Source: Prevotella sp. (GTDB lineage Bacteria > Bacteroidota > Bacteroidia > Bacteroidales > Bacteroidaceae). From it: DNA of 17,577 bases. Below the pieces are notes generated by a model. That model had not been told where the DNA came from and did not search any database. It was given only the letters and a program-made list of their open reading frames with translations. This document shows positions 7,799 through 14,803 of this stretch, in pieces (within the stretch, counting starts at the first letter, position 1; every line of letters starts with the position of its first letter). The stretch is from the NCBI GenBank assembly GCA_003483565.1, contig DMYZ01000166.1, positions 1-17,577 of the forward strand, given 5' to 3'. The translations under genes were made by a program, and so were the position numbers.

Positions 7799-7825
7799 CT
7801 CAGTCCGAATAGACTGACGAGCAAA

Positions 7826-7915
7826 TTATTTGCTCTTATGTCTGTTCTTTCTTAATCTTTTCTTACGTTTGTGAGTAGCCATTTTGTGGCCCTTCTTCTT
7901 TTTTCCGTTTGGCAT
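7826..7915 (-). CDS. 29-aa basic ribosomal-type microprotein (AURKAIP1/COX24-like)
   Basis: This is too short for usual gene finders. The frame runs ATG at 7915 to TAA at 7828-7826. It encodes 29 residues beginning MPNGKKKKGHK, then MATHKRKKRLRKNRHKSK, so more than half is Lys, Arg or His. It matches my memory of the tiny Bacteroidetes proteins placed in the AURKAIP1/COX24 family, relatives of the mitochondrial small-subunit protein mS38 and of actinobacterial bS22, so it is probably a small-subunit ribosomal component that binds rRNA. An internal Met at residue 12 gives an 18-residue alternative. It lies 51 nt downstream of the HU gene on the same strand and a strong terminator follows, so HU and this gene probably share a transcript. 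Family assignment is from memory. Confidence 0.85.
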   Translation of the reverse strand: MPNGKKKKGHKMATHKRKKRLRKNRHKSK

Positions 7916-7966
7916 AATTGTAATGTTTTAAATATTGTTATTGATATTTAATCTCACTTTTCAACT

Positions 7967-8248
7967 TTATTCACCTTTCATATCATCCATGAAGCTTTTG
8001 GCTGGCTTGAAGCTTGGCAGGTCATGGGCAGCGATAGTAATGGTAGTATTTTTTGAAATATTACGAGCTGTTTTTTCTGCTCTATGCTTAATAATGAAGC
8101 TACCGAAACCGCGGAGATATACATTCTCCTTCTTTTCAAGCAAACTGGTTTTGACACATTCCATGAAAGATTCAACTACTGCTGCAACTTCCTTTTTAGA
8201 CATACCAGTCTGTTCGGATACTTCGGCGATAATATCTGCTTTAGTCAT
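7967..8248 (-). CDS. HU/IHF-family DNA-binding protein
   Basis: A 93-aa histone-like nucleoid protein that bends DNA as a dimer. The sequence starts MTKADIIAEVSEQTGMSKKEV, the usual HU helix region, and has the beta-arm start LRGFGSFIIKHRAEKTARN, ending in a short TITIAAHDLPSFKPAKSF strand. The proline-bearing arm tip reads ISKNTTITI rather than the common NPxT, which is a modest variation. Expression is well explained by a perfect promoter 39 nt or more upstream, divergent from pyruvate kinase. HU versus IHF-like subunit cannot be told apart here, so no symbol is given. Confidence 0.95.
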   Translation of the reverse strand: MTKADIIAEVSEQTGMSKKEVAAVVESFMECVKTSLLEKKENVYLRGFGSFIIKHRAEKTARNISKNTTITIAAHDLPSFKPAKSFMDDMKGE

Positions 8249-8286
8249 TTTCTTAATTATTTTACTTGTTGTTTCAAATCGGTTTG

Positions 8287-8317
8287 CAAAGATAATGTTT
8301 TTTATTGAAAAAACAAA
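8287..8317 (-). promoter_or_regulatory. Promoter of the HU gene
   Basis: On the minus strand TTTG (8317-8314), a 19-nt spacer and TATCTTTG (8294-8287) match the Bacteroidetes sigma-ABfr consensus exactly. Transcription should start near 8280, about 30 nt before the HU start codon. Confidence 0.85.
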
Positions 8318-8417
8318 AGACTATTTCGTTTTTTTGTTATATTTTTGATATAACTAATTGAAAACCTTACTTTTAATTCAATTACACTTCTCTTATACAT
8401 ATTTTGTTGATATAGAA

Positions 8418-8448
8418 TTTGTGTTTTTGAATTTAATTTGTAACTTTG
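8418..8448 (+). promoter_or_regulatory. Promoter of pyruvate kinase
   Basis: TTTG (8418-8421), a 19-nt spacer and TAACTTTG (8441-8448) match the Bacteroidetes consensus. The start codon follows 25 nt later, giving a short leader. Confidence 0.85.
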
Positions 8449-8473
8449 CACAATATCAAAAAGATAGTGTAAA

Positions 8474-9937
8474 ATGAAACAAACTAAAATAGTAGCCTCA
8501 ATCAGTGACTTGAGGTGTGAGCAGAGTTTTATCCGAAGCCTGTTTCTTGCCGGGATGAATGTGGTGCGTATCAATACAGCACATGCTACACCCGAAGGAA
8601 TCAAAAAGATTGTGCGCAATGTACGTGCGGTTTCACCTCACATTGCCATAATGATCGATACCAAGGGCCCAGAAGTACGTACTACAGGTACTTCTCAACC
8701 AATTCATTATAAAATTGGAGATGTTGTCAAAATTTTCGGTCGTCCAGAGATGGATACTTCGCATGATATTGTAAATGTGACTTACCCGAATATCACTGAA
8801 GATGTCAAAGTGGGGGATGACCTTCTCTTTGATGATGGCCTCATTGATATGAAATGTATTGAAAATACGGGACCTATGCTGGTTGCCCAAGTTCAGAACG
8901 AAGGTGATTTGGGCGCTCATAAAAGTTTGAATATCCCTGGTGAACATATTGATCTGCCAGCCTTGACAGAAAAGGACATCTTTAATATCAATCTGGCTGT
9001 CGATCTGGATGTTGACTTCATTGCTCATAGTTTTGTTCGTAATGCAGCTGATATTAAGGCTGTTCAGGATTATCTTGATGCTCGTGGCAGTGATATTAAA
9101 ATTATTTCAAAAATAGAAAATCAGGAGGGTGTTGATAATATCGATGAAATTATTGATGCCTGTTATGGTATTATGGTAGCTCGCGGCGATTTGGGCATAG
9201 AGGTTCCTATAGAAAATATTCCTGGTATTCAGCGTCGCATTATCCGCAAATGTATTTGTAAGAGGAAACCAGTTATTGTGGCTACCCAGATGTTACATAC
9301 AATGATAGAAAATCCTCGTCCAACTCGTGCTGAAGTTACGGATATAGCTAATGCCATCTTTTATCGTACGGACGCTTTGATGTTGAGTGGGGAAACGGCT
9401 AGTGGAAAGTATCCGTTAGAGGCTGTTAAAACGATGGCTAAAATAGCTGAACAGGCAGAAAAAGATAAATTACCGGAAAATGAGATTGATCCTACTGAAA
9501 GTAATGATTATTCCCAGAAATTATTTCTAGCCAAGTGTGCTATAGATTCAACTAAGCATATCGGCGTCAAAGGTATTATCACGGACAGTGAAACTGGTGA
9601 AACCGCCCGGGACCTTGCTGCTTTCCGGGGTGCAACGCCTATTTTTGCTATATGTTACAAGGAAAAAACACAGCGCTGGCTGAATCTTTCTTATGGCGTT
9701 TCTGCGGTATTCCAACGTGACAAGTTGAGTACGGAAAATATGTTCCTTGCTGCTGTAAGGATGCTTCGCCAGAAAGGCTATATTAAAAATGAAGATAAAC
9801 TGGCTTATCTGAGTGGTAGCTTTGGAGAGGGTGGAGGTACCACCTTTGTAGAAATTAACAAGGTACAATCTATTTTTGATAAGAGTTATATGTTTAACCT
9901 CCCTTCGTCTCGCAGAGTATTGGATTTGGACAAGTAG
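8474..9937 (+). CDS. pyk: Pyruvate kinase
   Basis: Last glycolytic step: phosphoenolpyruvate plus ADP gives pyruvate plus ATP, in the cytoplasm. The 487-aa length is normal. Active-site blocks are all present: R32/N34 in NVVRINTAH (the usual NFSHG is NTAHA, which I believe is a Bacteroidales trait), IDTKGPEVR (61-69), the catalytic K213 and metal ligand E215 in ISKIENQEG, ARGDLG with D239, and the PK signature around MLSGETA (about 302-308). A regulatory-type C-terminal domain follows from about residue 350 and ends with a GTT and short tail. The gene is transcribed alone, divergent from HU and convergent with the ytxH-like operon. Confidence 0.97.
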   Translation: MKQTKIVASISDLRCEQSFIRSLFLAGMNVVRINTAHATPEGIKKIVRNVRAVSPHIAIMIDTKGPEVRTTGTSQPIHYKIGDVVKIFGRPEMDTSHDIVNVTYPNITEDVKVGDDLLFDDGLIDMKCIENTGPMLVAQVQNEGDLGAHKSLNIPGEHIDLPALTEKDIFNINLAVDLDVDFIAHSFVRNAADIKAVQDYLDARGSDIKIISKIENQEGVDNIDEIIDACYGIMVARGDLGIEVPIENIPGIQRRIIRKCICKRKPVIVATQMLHTMIENPRPTRAEVTDIANAIFYRTDALMLSGETASGKYPLEAVKTMAKIAEQAEKDKLPENEIDPTESNDYSQKLFLAKCAIDSTKHIGVKGIITDSETGETARDLAAFRGATPIFAICYKEKTQRWLNLSYGVSAVFQRDKLSTENMFLAAVRMLRQKGYIKNEDKLAYLSGSFGEGGGTTFVEINKVQSIFDKSYMFNLPSSRRVLDLDK

Positions 9938-9980
9938 GTAAACGAGTGACTTTTTATATAAAGATTTTAGAAATTCAAGT

Positions 9981-10037
9981 AATCCTCCATCATCAGGTTT
10001 AAAATGTTAAGTGATATTCTGGGGTGGTGGATTATTG
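9981..10037 (+). terminator. Possible terminator of pyruvate kinase
   Basis: AATCCTCCA (9981-9989) pairs with TGGTGGATT (10025-10033) with one mismatch across a long loop, then a T-rich tract. It is weaker than the hairpin that follows at 10053-10094. Confidence 0.35.
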
Positions 10038-10052
10038 TTTTTGTTGATTTAG

Positions 10053-10094
10053 AAAAAATAAACAGAGAAGTGCTTTCTTCCCTGTTTATTTTTT
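10053..10094. terminator. Bidirectional terminator between pyk and the ytxH-like operon
   Basis: Arms 10053-10070 and 10077-10094 pair over 18 positions with one A-C mismatch and a 6-nt loop. The outer A and T runs provide U-tracts in both directions. It contains the stop codon of the minus-strand 76-aa gene. Confidence 0.85.
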
Positions 10095-10316
10095 GAATTT
10101 TCTATAAAGTTTCCATCCTAAAATGACGCCATCTAATAAACTCGCTCCTGTATTCATCAGTACAGAGAATTTTTTAGAAGGAGAACTATTTCTGTTGATA
10201 GTTTCGTTATGGAATAAACTGTCCCATAATTTCTTTATATTCTGATCATCCTTCACAATGTCTGTACGAAGTGCCTTTTTGCGAAGTCTGATGTCGTTGA
10301 GATCTTTGTATTCCAT
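10086..10316 (-). CDS. 76-aa protein of unknown function, last gene of the ytxH-like operon
   Basis: I do not recognise a family. The N-terminal two-thirds is charged (MEYKDLNDIRLRKKALRTDI, then a linker rich in Asn and Ser). The C-terminus (about 50-74) holds a moderately hydrophobic stretch with GASLLDGVILGWKLYRKFKK, which could be a membrane-associated helix. Its ATG starts directly after the stop of the Holin-X-like gene (TAA then ATG, no gap), so the two are translationally coupled. This supports a role with the two membrane-associated proteins upstream. Confidence 0.75.
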   Translation of the reverse strand: MEYKDLNDIRLRKKALRTDIVKDDQNIKKLWDSLFHNETINRNSSPSKKFSVLMNTGASLLDGVILGWKLYRKFKK

Positions 10317-10688
10317 TTATCCAATATTATCAGAGTCATTGGCATCAAGGAGAATATTAGCTAAAAAATGAACTAAGGGTCTTTCTATCCATTGGTGCCT
10401 GAAAAGTACGCATAAAATGAGAAGAAGAAAATAGAAACCGGCAATGATGACAAAAGCCATAACATCACCCACGGCAGGTTCCAAGGCATAGGCTACTGCA
10501 AAACTCAGATAAATGAGGCATAGCATAAGCAATAAGGAAATCACAGATATAATAGTAACAGCCGTGAGCAGACGAACTATTTTATCCACTACATCGAGCT
10601 TGGCATATTCTTTTTGCAGTCCGATGTAGTGCTTTACAATTTCTACCAGTTGCCCGATAGATTCTATGTTTCGATCGTTACTAAACAT
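10317..10688 (-). CDS. Holin-X-like two-transmembrane protein (phage_holin_3_6 type)
   Basis: A 123-aa inner-membrane protein. A soluble N-terminal helix (about 8-35, SIGQLVEIVKHYIGLQKEY) is followed by transmembrane segments near 39-66 and 75-96, separated by a short polar turn. A cytoplasmic-type tail ends in DANDSDNIG. This layout fits the family annotated as Holin-X or phage holin family (Pfam PF07332), which in bacteria is usually chromosomal and not phage-borne; no lysis function is implied. It lies between a YtxH-type gene and a 76-aa gene in one operon, the arrangement I recall from other Bacteroidetes. Family placement is likely; function is unknown. Confidence 0.85.
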   Translation of the reverse strand: MFSNDRNIESIGQLVEIVKHYIGLQKEYAKLDVVDKIVRLLTAVTIISVISLLLMLCLIYLSFAVAYALEPAVGDVMAFVIIAGFYFLLLILCVLFRHQWIERPLVHFLANILLDANDSDNIG

Positions 10689-10709
10689 ATCGTTTTGCTT
10701 AGTACATAA

Positions 10710-10925
10710 TTATACCTCTTCTGCAGAAGCGTCTTTAATGTCGTCTACTAGATCGTCTACATCTTTCTTGCTCAACTTAATGTCATGCTTCTTCAGAAAG
10801 TCATCAACGGTGCCAGAAATTTTCTTGCGAGTGTCTTCACCCTTTTCAGGTGCCAGCAACATTCCAAGAGCAGCTCCGGCAATGGCACCCCCTAAGAATG
10901 TACTGATGTAACCTAATGTTTTCAT
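10710..10925 (-). CDS. YtxH-domain protein
   Basis: A 71-aa envelope-associated protein. One hydrophobic helix (about 4-24, with GGAIAGAALGML) is followed directly by LAPEKGEDTRKKI (24-36), the recognisable YtxH signature, and then a charged helical tail with many Lys and Asp. YtxH proteins are linked to general stress in Bacillus; the role here is unproven. It opens a three-gene operon with the Holin-X-like gene 21 nt downstream and the 76-aa gene after that. A good promoter lies about 52 nt upstream. Confidence 0.88.
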   Translation of the reverse strand: MKTLGYISTFLGGAIAGAALGMLLAPEKGEDTRKKISGTVDDFLKKHDIKLSKKDVDDLVDDIKDASAEEV

Positions 10926-10976
10926 AATCTCTAATCTTTAAAATTGTTATTGAAATTAATTATCTAAATCTATGAG

Positions 10977-11007
10977 CAAATATATGAAAAACTTTTGGAA
11001 GTACAAT
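10977..11007 (-). promoter_or_regulatory. Promoter of the ytxH-like operon
   Basis: On the minus strand ATTG (11007-11004), a 19-nt spacer and TATATTTG (10984-10977) fit the Bacteroidetes consensus with one change in the -33 box. It is divergent from the SPOR lipoprotein promoter. Confidence 0.7.
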
Positions 11008-11076
11008 AGTATTATTGTTCATTTTTGTTAAATTACTTGTATTAATTTGATTTAACAAAGTTTATGCGCATAAAGA

Positions 11077-11107
11077 TTTGCCTTTTGGGATAAAAATTGT
11101 ATCTTCG
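11077..11107 (+). promoter_or_regulatory. Promoter of the SPOR lipoprotein gene
   Basis: TTTG (11077-11080), a 19-nt spacer and TATCTTCG (11100-11107) fit the Bacteroidetes consensus with one change. The box overlaps the alternative TTG start at 11078, so that start is unlikely; the ATG at 11144 is used instead. Confidence 0.8.
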
Positions 11108-11143
11108 CGAAATATTGTAAACAATAAAAAGATTATTTGTAAT

Positions 11144-11635
11144 ATGAAAAAGTATTCGGTATTGTGCGCAGGGTTGTGCGCTGTGTTGGCTTTCTCAAGT
11201 TGTAAATCAAGTGAAAGTGCCTATAAGAAAGCTTACGAGAAAGCGAAGGCTCAAGAAAGCACTCAGACAACTCAGGAACCTATTTCATCAGCAACACCTG
11301 TTGTAACTCCGCTGGAAACGAAAACAGCTTCGGAGACTACTGTAACAGATAATGGTGATAATATCCCTGTACGTCAAGAGGATGTTACTGTGGTTAGTGG
11401 TGCAGGCTTGAAGAATTTTAGTGTTATAGTTGGTTCTTATTCCCTTAAGGCTAATGCTGAAGGTATGCAGGGACAACTTAAAGGTGCTGGTTATGATGCT
11501 CAGATTGCTTACAATAGAGCTCGGAATATGTATCGGGTAGTTGCTGCTACATACGACGATAAGGCATCTGCTGTTTCAAGCCGTGATCAGTTGCGTTCCA
11601 AATATGCGGATGCATGGTTGCTTTTCAAAAAATAA
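11144..11635 (+). CDS. SPOR-domain lipoprotein
   Basis: A 163-aa envelope protein. The signal peptide MKKYSVLCAGLCAVLAFSSC has a lipobox-like FSSC with the lipidated Cys at 20. A Ser/Thr/Gln-rich linker (21-85) leads to a SPOR domain (about 89-163, LKNFSVIVGSYSLKANAEGM to the C-terminus), which binds denuded septal peptidoglycan, so a cell-division site role is likely. I chose 11144 because the longer frame from a TTG at 11078 overlaps the promoter's -33 box and would destroy the signal peptide. The gene is 21 nt ahead of ruvX, so the two are probably co-transcribed. Confidence 0.88.
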   Translation: MKKYSVLCAGLCAVLAFSSCKSSESAYKKAYEKAKAQESTQTTQEPISSATPVVTPLETKTASETTVTDNGDNIPVRQEDVTVVSGAGLKNFSVIVGSYSLKANAEGMQGQLKGAGYDAQIAYNRARNMYRVVAATYDDKASAVSSRDQLRSKYADAWLLFKK

Positions 11636-11656
11636 AATTCTCTCTTGATTTCTTTT

Positions 11657-12073
11657 ATGGGGAGAATTCTTAGTGTTGATTATGGGAAGAAACGTACCGG
11701 TCTGGCTGTTACAGATCCAATGCAGATTATAGCTAATGGATTAACAACAGTCAGTACGGTTGAATTATGGCCTTTTTTGGAAAAATATTGTGTTCAGGAA
11801 AAGGTTGAACGCATAGTAATAGGACAACCCTTTCAGCCGAACGGTAAGCCTAGTGAAAACTTGGCACGAGTGGAAAATTTCTTTGGCCGTTGGTGCAATG
11901 CTCATCCGGAAATACCAATAGAATATTATGATGAGCGTTTTACTTCTGTTATTGCGCATCGTGCGATCCTAGATGGGGGGGTGAAGAAGAAGAACCGACG
12001 GGAAAATAAAGGACTTGTCGATGAAATATCGGCTACCATTATTTTGGAAGATTGGCTGACTTCAAAAAGATAG
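11657..12073 (+). CDS. ruvX: Putative pre-16S rRNA nuclease / Holliday junction resolvase-like RuvX (YqgF)
   Basis: A 138-aa RNase H-fold protein in the cytoplasm; family members process the 5' end of 16S rRNA. Catalytic carboxylates are visible: D8 in SVDYGKKRTG, E93 in YDERFTS, and D122 in VDEISA. GQPFQPNG is the conserved second strand loop. I prefer the ATG at 11657 over the TTG at 11645 because MGRIL(A/S)(I/V)DYG is the family N-terminus. An inverted repeat (11636-11644 with 11660-11668) places the ATG at the edge of a hairpin loop. The gene follows the SPOR gene by 21 nt and precedes def by 46 nt. Confidence 0.93.
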   Translation: MGRILSVDYGKKRTGLAVTDPMQIIANGLTTVSTVELWPFLEKYCVQEKVERIVIGQPFQPNGKPSENLARVENFFGRWCNAHPEIPIEYYDERFTSVIAHRAILDGGVKKKNRRENKGLVDEISATIILEDWLTSKR

Positions 12074-12119
12074 GGATGGCTTTCTACTGTCCTTTATTAC
12101 ACAAATAGAATGATTAAAT

Positions 12120-12677
12120 ATGATATTACCGATATATGTTTATGGTCAGCCTGTCCTTCGAAAGGAGGCTGAAGGTATTACTCCTGATTATCCAGATCTT
12201 AAGACTTTGATCGAGGATATGTTTCAAACACTTGAGAATAGTCATGGCGTGGGATTGGCTGCTCCACAGATAGGTCTGTCTATTCGTTTGGTTGTTATTG
12301 ATCTGGATATCATGAAAGATGATTTTCCAGAATATTCCGGTTTCCGCCATGCTTTTATAAATGCTCATATTTTGGAATATGATACAACTCAGACGGAAAC
12401 ACTAGAGGAGGGATGTCTCTCTATTCCTGGACTTTCAGAAAATGTGACCCGCCCGACTCGGGTACATGTAACATACATGGATGAGAATTTCCAGGAGCAT
12501 GATGAGTGGGCTGAAGGATATAAGGCTCGTGTGATGCAACATGAGTTTGACCATCTTGAAGGTGTTATGTATACTGACAAAGTCGGTGCTTTACGTAAAA
12601 ATCTGATAGGTGGAAAATTGAAAAATATAATGAAGGGCAAGTTTCGTTGCTCTTATCGAACAAGGGTTAGACGATAG
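12120..12677 (+). CDS. def: Peptide deformylase
   Basis: Removes the formyl group from the N-terminal Met of new proteins; cytoplasmic metalloenzyme. The 185-aa length is normal for the family. All three motifs are intact: GVGLAAPQ (43-50), EGCLS with metal ligand C99, and QHEFDHLEG with ligands H141 and H145 and catalytic E142. The C-terminus ends basic, as in other Bacteroidetes copies. It lies in the ruvX-def-TPR-thrS run; a 15-bp imperfect stem-loop without a T-tract overlaps its stop codon. An upstream ATG at 12110 is in another frame and is not used. Confidence 0.96.
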   Translation: MILPIYVYGQPVLRKEAEGITPDYPDLKTLIEDMFQTLENSHGVGLAAPQIGLSIRLVVIDLDIMKDDFPEYSGFRHAFINAHILEYDTTQTETLEEGCLSIPGLSENVTRPTRVHVTYMDENFQEHDEWAEGYKARVMQHEFDHLEGVMYTDKVGALRKNLIGGKLKNIMKGKFRCSYRTRVRR

Positions 12678-12693
12678 AGTCTGGCCTTTGTTC
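12658..12693 (+). other. Stem-loop at the def stop codon
   Basis: Arms 12658-12672 and 12679-12693 pair over 15 positions with three G-T pairs; the 6-nt loop carries the def stop. No U-tract follows (next bases CTTAATG), so it is not a standard terminator. It may protect or process the mRNA. Confidence 0.55.
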
Positions 12694-12732
12694 CTTAATG
12701 TGATTTACCCTGCTTAACTAAATATACCGAAA

Positions 12733-14730
12733 ATGCGAAAATTATTTCTTTCTTTGTTTCTTCTGATGTTATCATTGGTATCTTATGCCCAGTATAATAT
12801 TGACCGCATCCTGGTTGCCGGACGCATAGCTCTTGATTACAAGGACTATGTACTAGCGATACAGCATTTTAATATTTGTGTTAATTACAAACCTTATCTA
12901 TATGAGCCTTGGTATTATCGGGGGATAGCTAAATTCTACCTAGATGATTTTACTGGAGCGGAAAATGATGAGACTGAAGCTCTTAACCTGAATCCATATA
13001 TCGCCGATATCTGGAATTTGAGGGCCTTGAGTCGTATCCGTCAAGATAAGTTTCAGAGTGCTATGTATGATTACAATCAGGCTATAGCCCGAGATCCTAA
13101 CAATCAGGGATATTGGTTTAATAAAGCCTATTGCACTGTGAAGATGAAAGATTATACATCAGCTCATCGTCAACTTGATTCTCTGGTATCACGGTGGCCG
13201 AAGATGACAGAAGCCTATTCTCTTCAGACAGAGGTGTATCTTACTCAGAATGATACGGCTCAGGCTGCAAAATGGTTGGATGAGACTTTGAAACTTGATC
13301 CATATAATGGTGATGGATGGGCTATTAAAGGGCGATTGTATTTTGCACGCCATGGCTATGATGTTGCTTTTGATGCTTTCACTAATGCTATTCATTATGA
13401 GCCAAAAGTGGTCAATAATTATGTTTATCGCGCCATGGTTAGTGTCAATTTGAATAAGTTAAGACAGGCTATGGATGATTATGATAAGGCTGTGGAGATG
13501 GACCCGAATAATTTCATAGCTCATTATAACCGTGGACTTCTTCGCCTTACACTTGGTGATGATAATCGTGCCATAGAAGATTTCGACTTTGTTCTTCGTC
13601 TTGAACCAAATAATTTACAGGCTCTTTATAACCGTGCCTTGTTAAATGACAAAGTAGGCAATCTTCGTGCCGCTGTTCGTGATTATACCTTAGTCATCGA
13701 TAAATTCCCTAATTTTTGGAATGGTATCCTAGCACGTGCTAATTGTTATCGTCGTTTAGGTATGAAAAATAAGGCAGAGCTTGATGAGTTCCGTGTCTTT
13801 AAGGCACAGATGAACAAAACTTTAGGCGTTCAGCCTCGTTGGAGCCGTGCTAAGTTGAAGCAGGTAAGACGGATGAGTGATGTCGATTTAAGTAAGTACG
13901 ACCAACTGGTTATTGATGATGATGCAATTGTTACCAAGCAGAATGAATATGGAAATTCTTATCGTGGTGAAGTGCAGAACAGGGAAGTTAAGGATGACTT
14001 CCTCCCAATGTTTTCTCTTTCATATATGAAGTATAAAAATGGGGTCAAGAGTTATGAACTGGAAGATAATGACCTGGACAGGTACAATCAGACAAAGAAA
14101 CCCCTCCAGCATGTTTTCATTACTTGCATTCCTCAAGCTATGGATGCAGGTCAGAGCTCAGCTATAATGAATACAGTCATGGTGCTCAATGAGAAGATAT
14201 CCTCTTCACGCGATATTCGTACAGCTGGTGATTATTTGTTACAGCGTGCCGTTGCACAGTCTACTATTCATAACTATGAAGAGGCTATTAATGATCTTGA
14301 TGATTATATTAATATGGATAGTACCAATGTACTTGCTTTTTGGCAACGTGCAGCCTGTCTGGCCGAGATGGAATCTTACAATCGTAGCGAAGGAAAAAGT
14401 ACTTCGATGTATGTCACGCGGTTGGCTGATGACTTATCCCAGGCTCTAAGTATGCGTAAGGATAATTTCTATTTATTATATAATCAGGGATGTGCTTATG
14501 CTGCCATTAAAGATTATCACCGGGCTATAGACTATTTCACCGATGCTTTGCGAGTTAATCCTAATCTTGCAGAAGCTTTTTATAATAGAGGTATAGCAGA
14601 AATCAAAACAGGTGATATTTCAAGTGCAGTCAAAGATCTGAGCCGTGCTGGTGAACTGGGGCTCTATGATGCTTATAGTTTAATGAAAGCAGCTACAGAA
14701 AAGGCGAATAAGCTGCCTAAGAGGAAATAG
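12733..14730 (+). CDS. Large secreted TPR protein
   Basis: A 665-aa exported protein. The signal peptide MRKLFLSLFLLMLSLVSYAQ should be cut after A19. At least nine TPR-like units fill about 33-345 (for example FTGAENDETEALNLNP and QAMDDYDKAVEMDPNN). A low-repeat region at about 355-490 is charged and helix-poor. A second TPR block occupies about 495-650 (AIDYFTDALRVNPNLAEAFY is the clearest unit). The two-block layout suggests a periplasmic scaffold; no enzyme motif is seen. From my knowledge a TPR gene at this place, between def and thrS, recurs in Bacteroidales. Neighbours suggest co-transcription with def. Function unknown. Confidence 0.9.
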   Translation: MRKLFLSLFLLMLSLVSYAQYNIDRILVAGRIALDYKDYVLAIQHFNICVNYKPYLYEPWYYRGIAKFYLDDFTGAENDETEALNLNPYIADIWNLRALSRIRQDKFQSAMYDYNQAIARDPNNQGYWFNKAYCTVKMKDYTSAHRQLDSLVSRWPKMTEAYSLQTEVYLTQNDTAQAAKWLDETLKLDPYNGDGWAIKGRLYFARHGYDVAFDAFTNAIHYEPKVVNNYVYRAMVSVNLNKLRQAMDDYDKAVEMDPNNFIAHYNRGLLRLTLGDDNRAIEDFDFVLRLEPNNLQALYNRALLNDKVGNLRAAVRDYTLVIDKFPNFWNGILARANCYRRLGMKNKAELDEFRVFKAQMNKTLGVQPRWSRAKLKQVRRMSDVDLSKYDQLVIDDDAIVTKQNEYGNSYRGEVQNREVKDDFLPMFSLSYMKYKNGVKSYELEDNDLDRYNQTKKPLQHVFITCIPQAMDAGQSSAIMNTVMVLNEKISSSRDIRTAGDYLLQRAVAQSTIHNYEEAINDLDDYINMDSTNVLAFWQRAACLAEMESYNRSEGKSTSMYVTRLADDLSQALSMRKDNFYLLYNQGCAYAAIKDYHRAIDYFTDALRVNPNLAEAFYNRGIAEIKTGDISSAVKDLSRAGELGLYDAYSLMKAATEKANKLPKRK

Positions 14731-14741
14731 GGTAAAAATAA

Positions 14742-14773
14742 TTTGGTTATTCCTGTAATTATCCCTACTTTTG
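14742..14773 (+). promoter_or_regulatory. Promoter of thrS
   Basis: TTTG (14742-14745), a 20-nt spacer and TACTTTTG (14766-14773) match the Bacteroidetes consensus exactly. The start codon follows 30 nt later; the leader is too short for an attenuator. Confidence 0.85.
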
Positions 14774-14803
14774 TCTCTGATTTAAAAGAAATACTAATTT
14801 GTT

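Noticed and set aside
7935..8348. 137-codon plus-strand frame opposite HU
   Set aside because: It overlaps a recognised HU gene and its promoter entirely; a shadow frame.
10317..10688. Evidence of a prophage from the Holin-X-like gene
   Set aside because: The family is commonly chromosomal, and no other phage gene, integrase or attachment repeat is present nearby.
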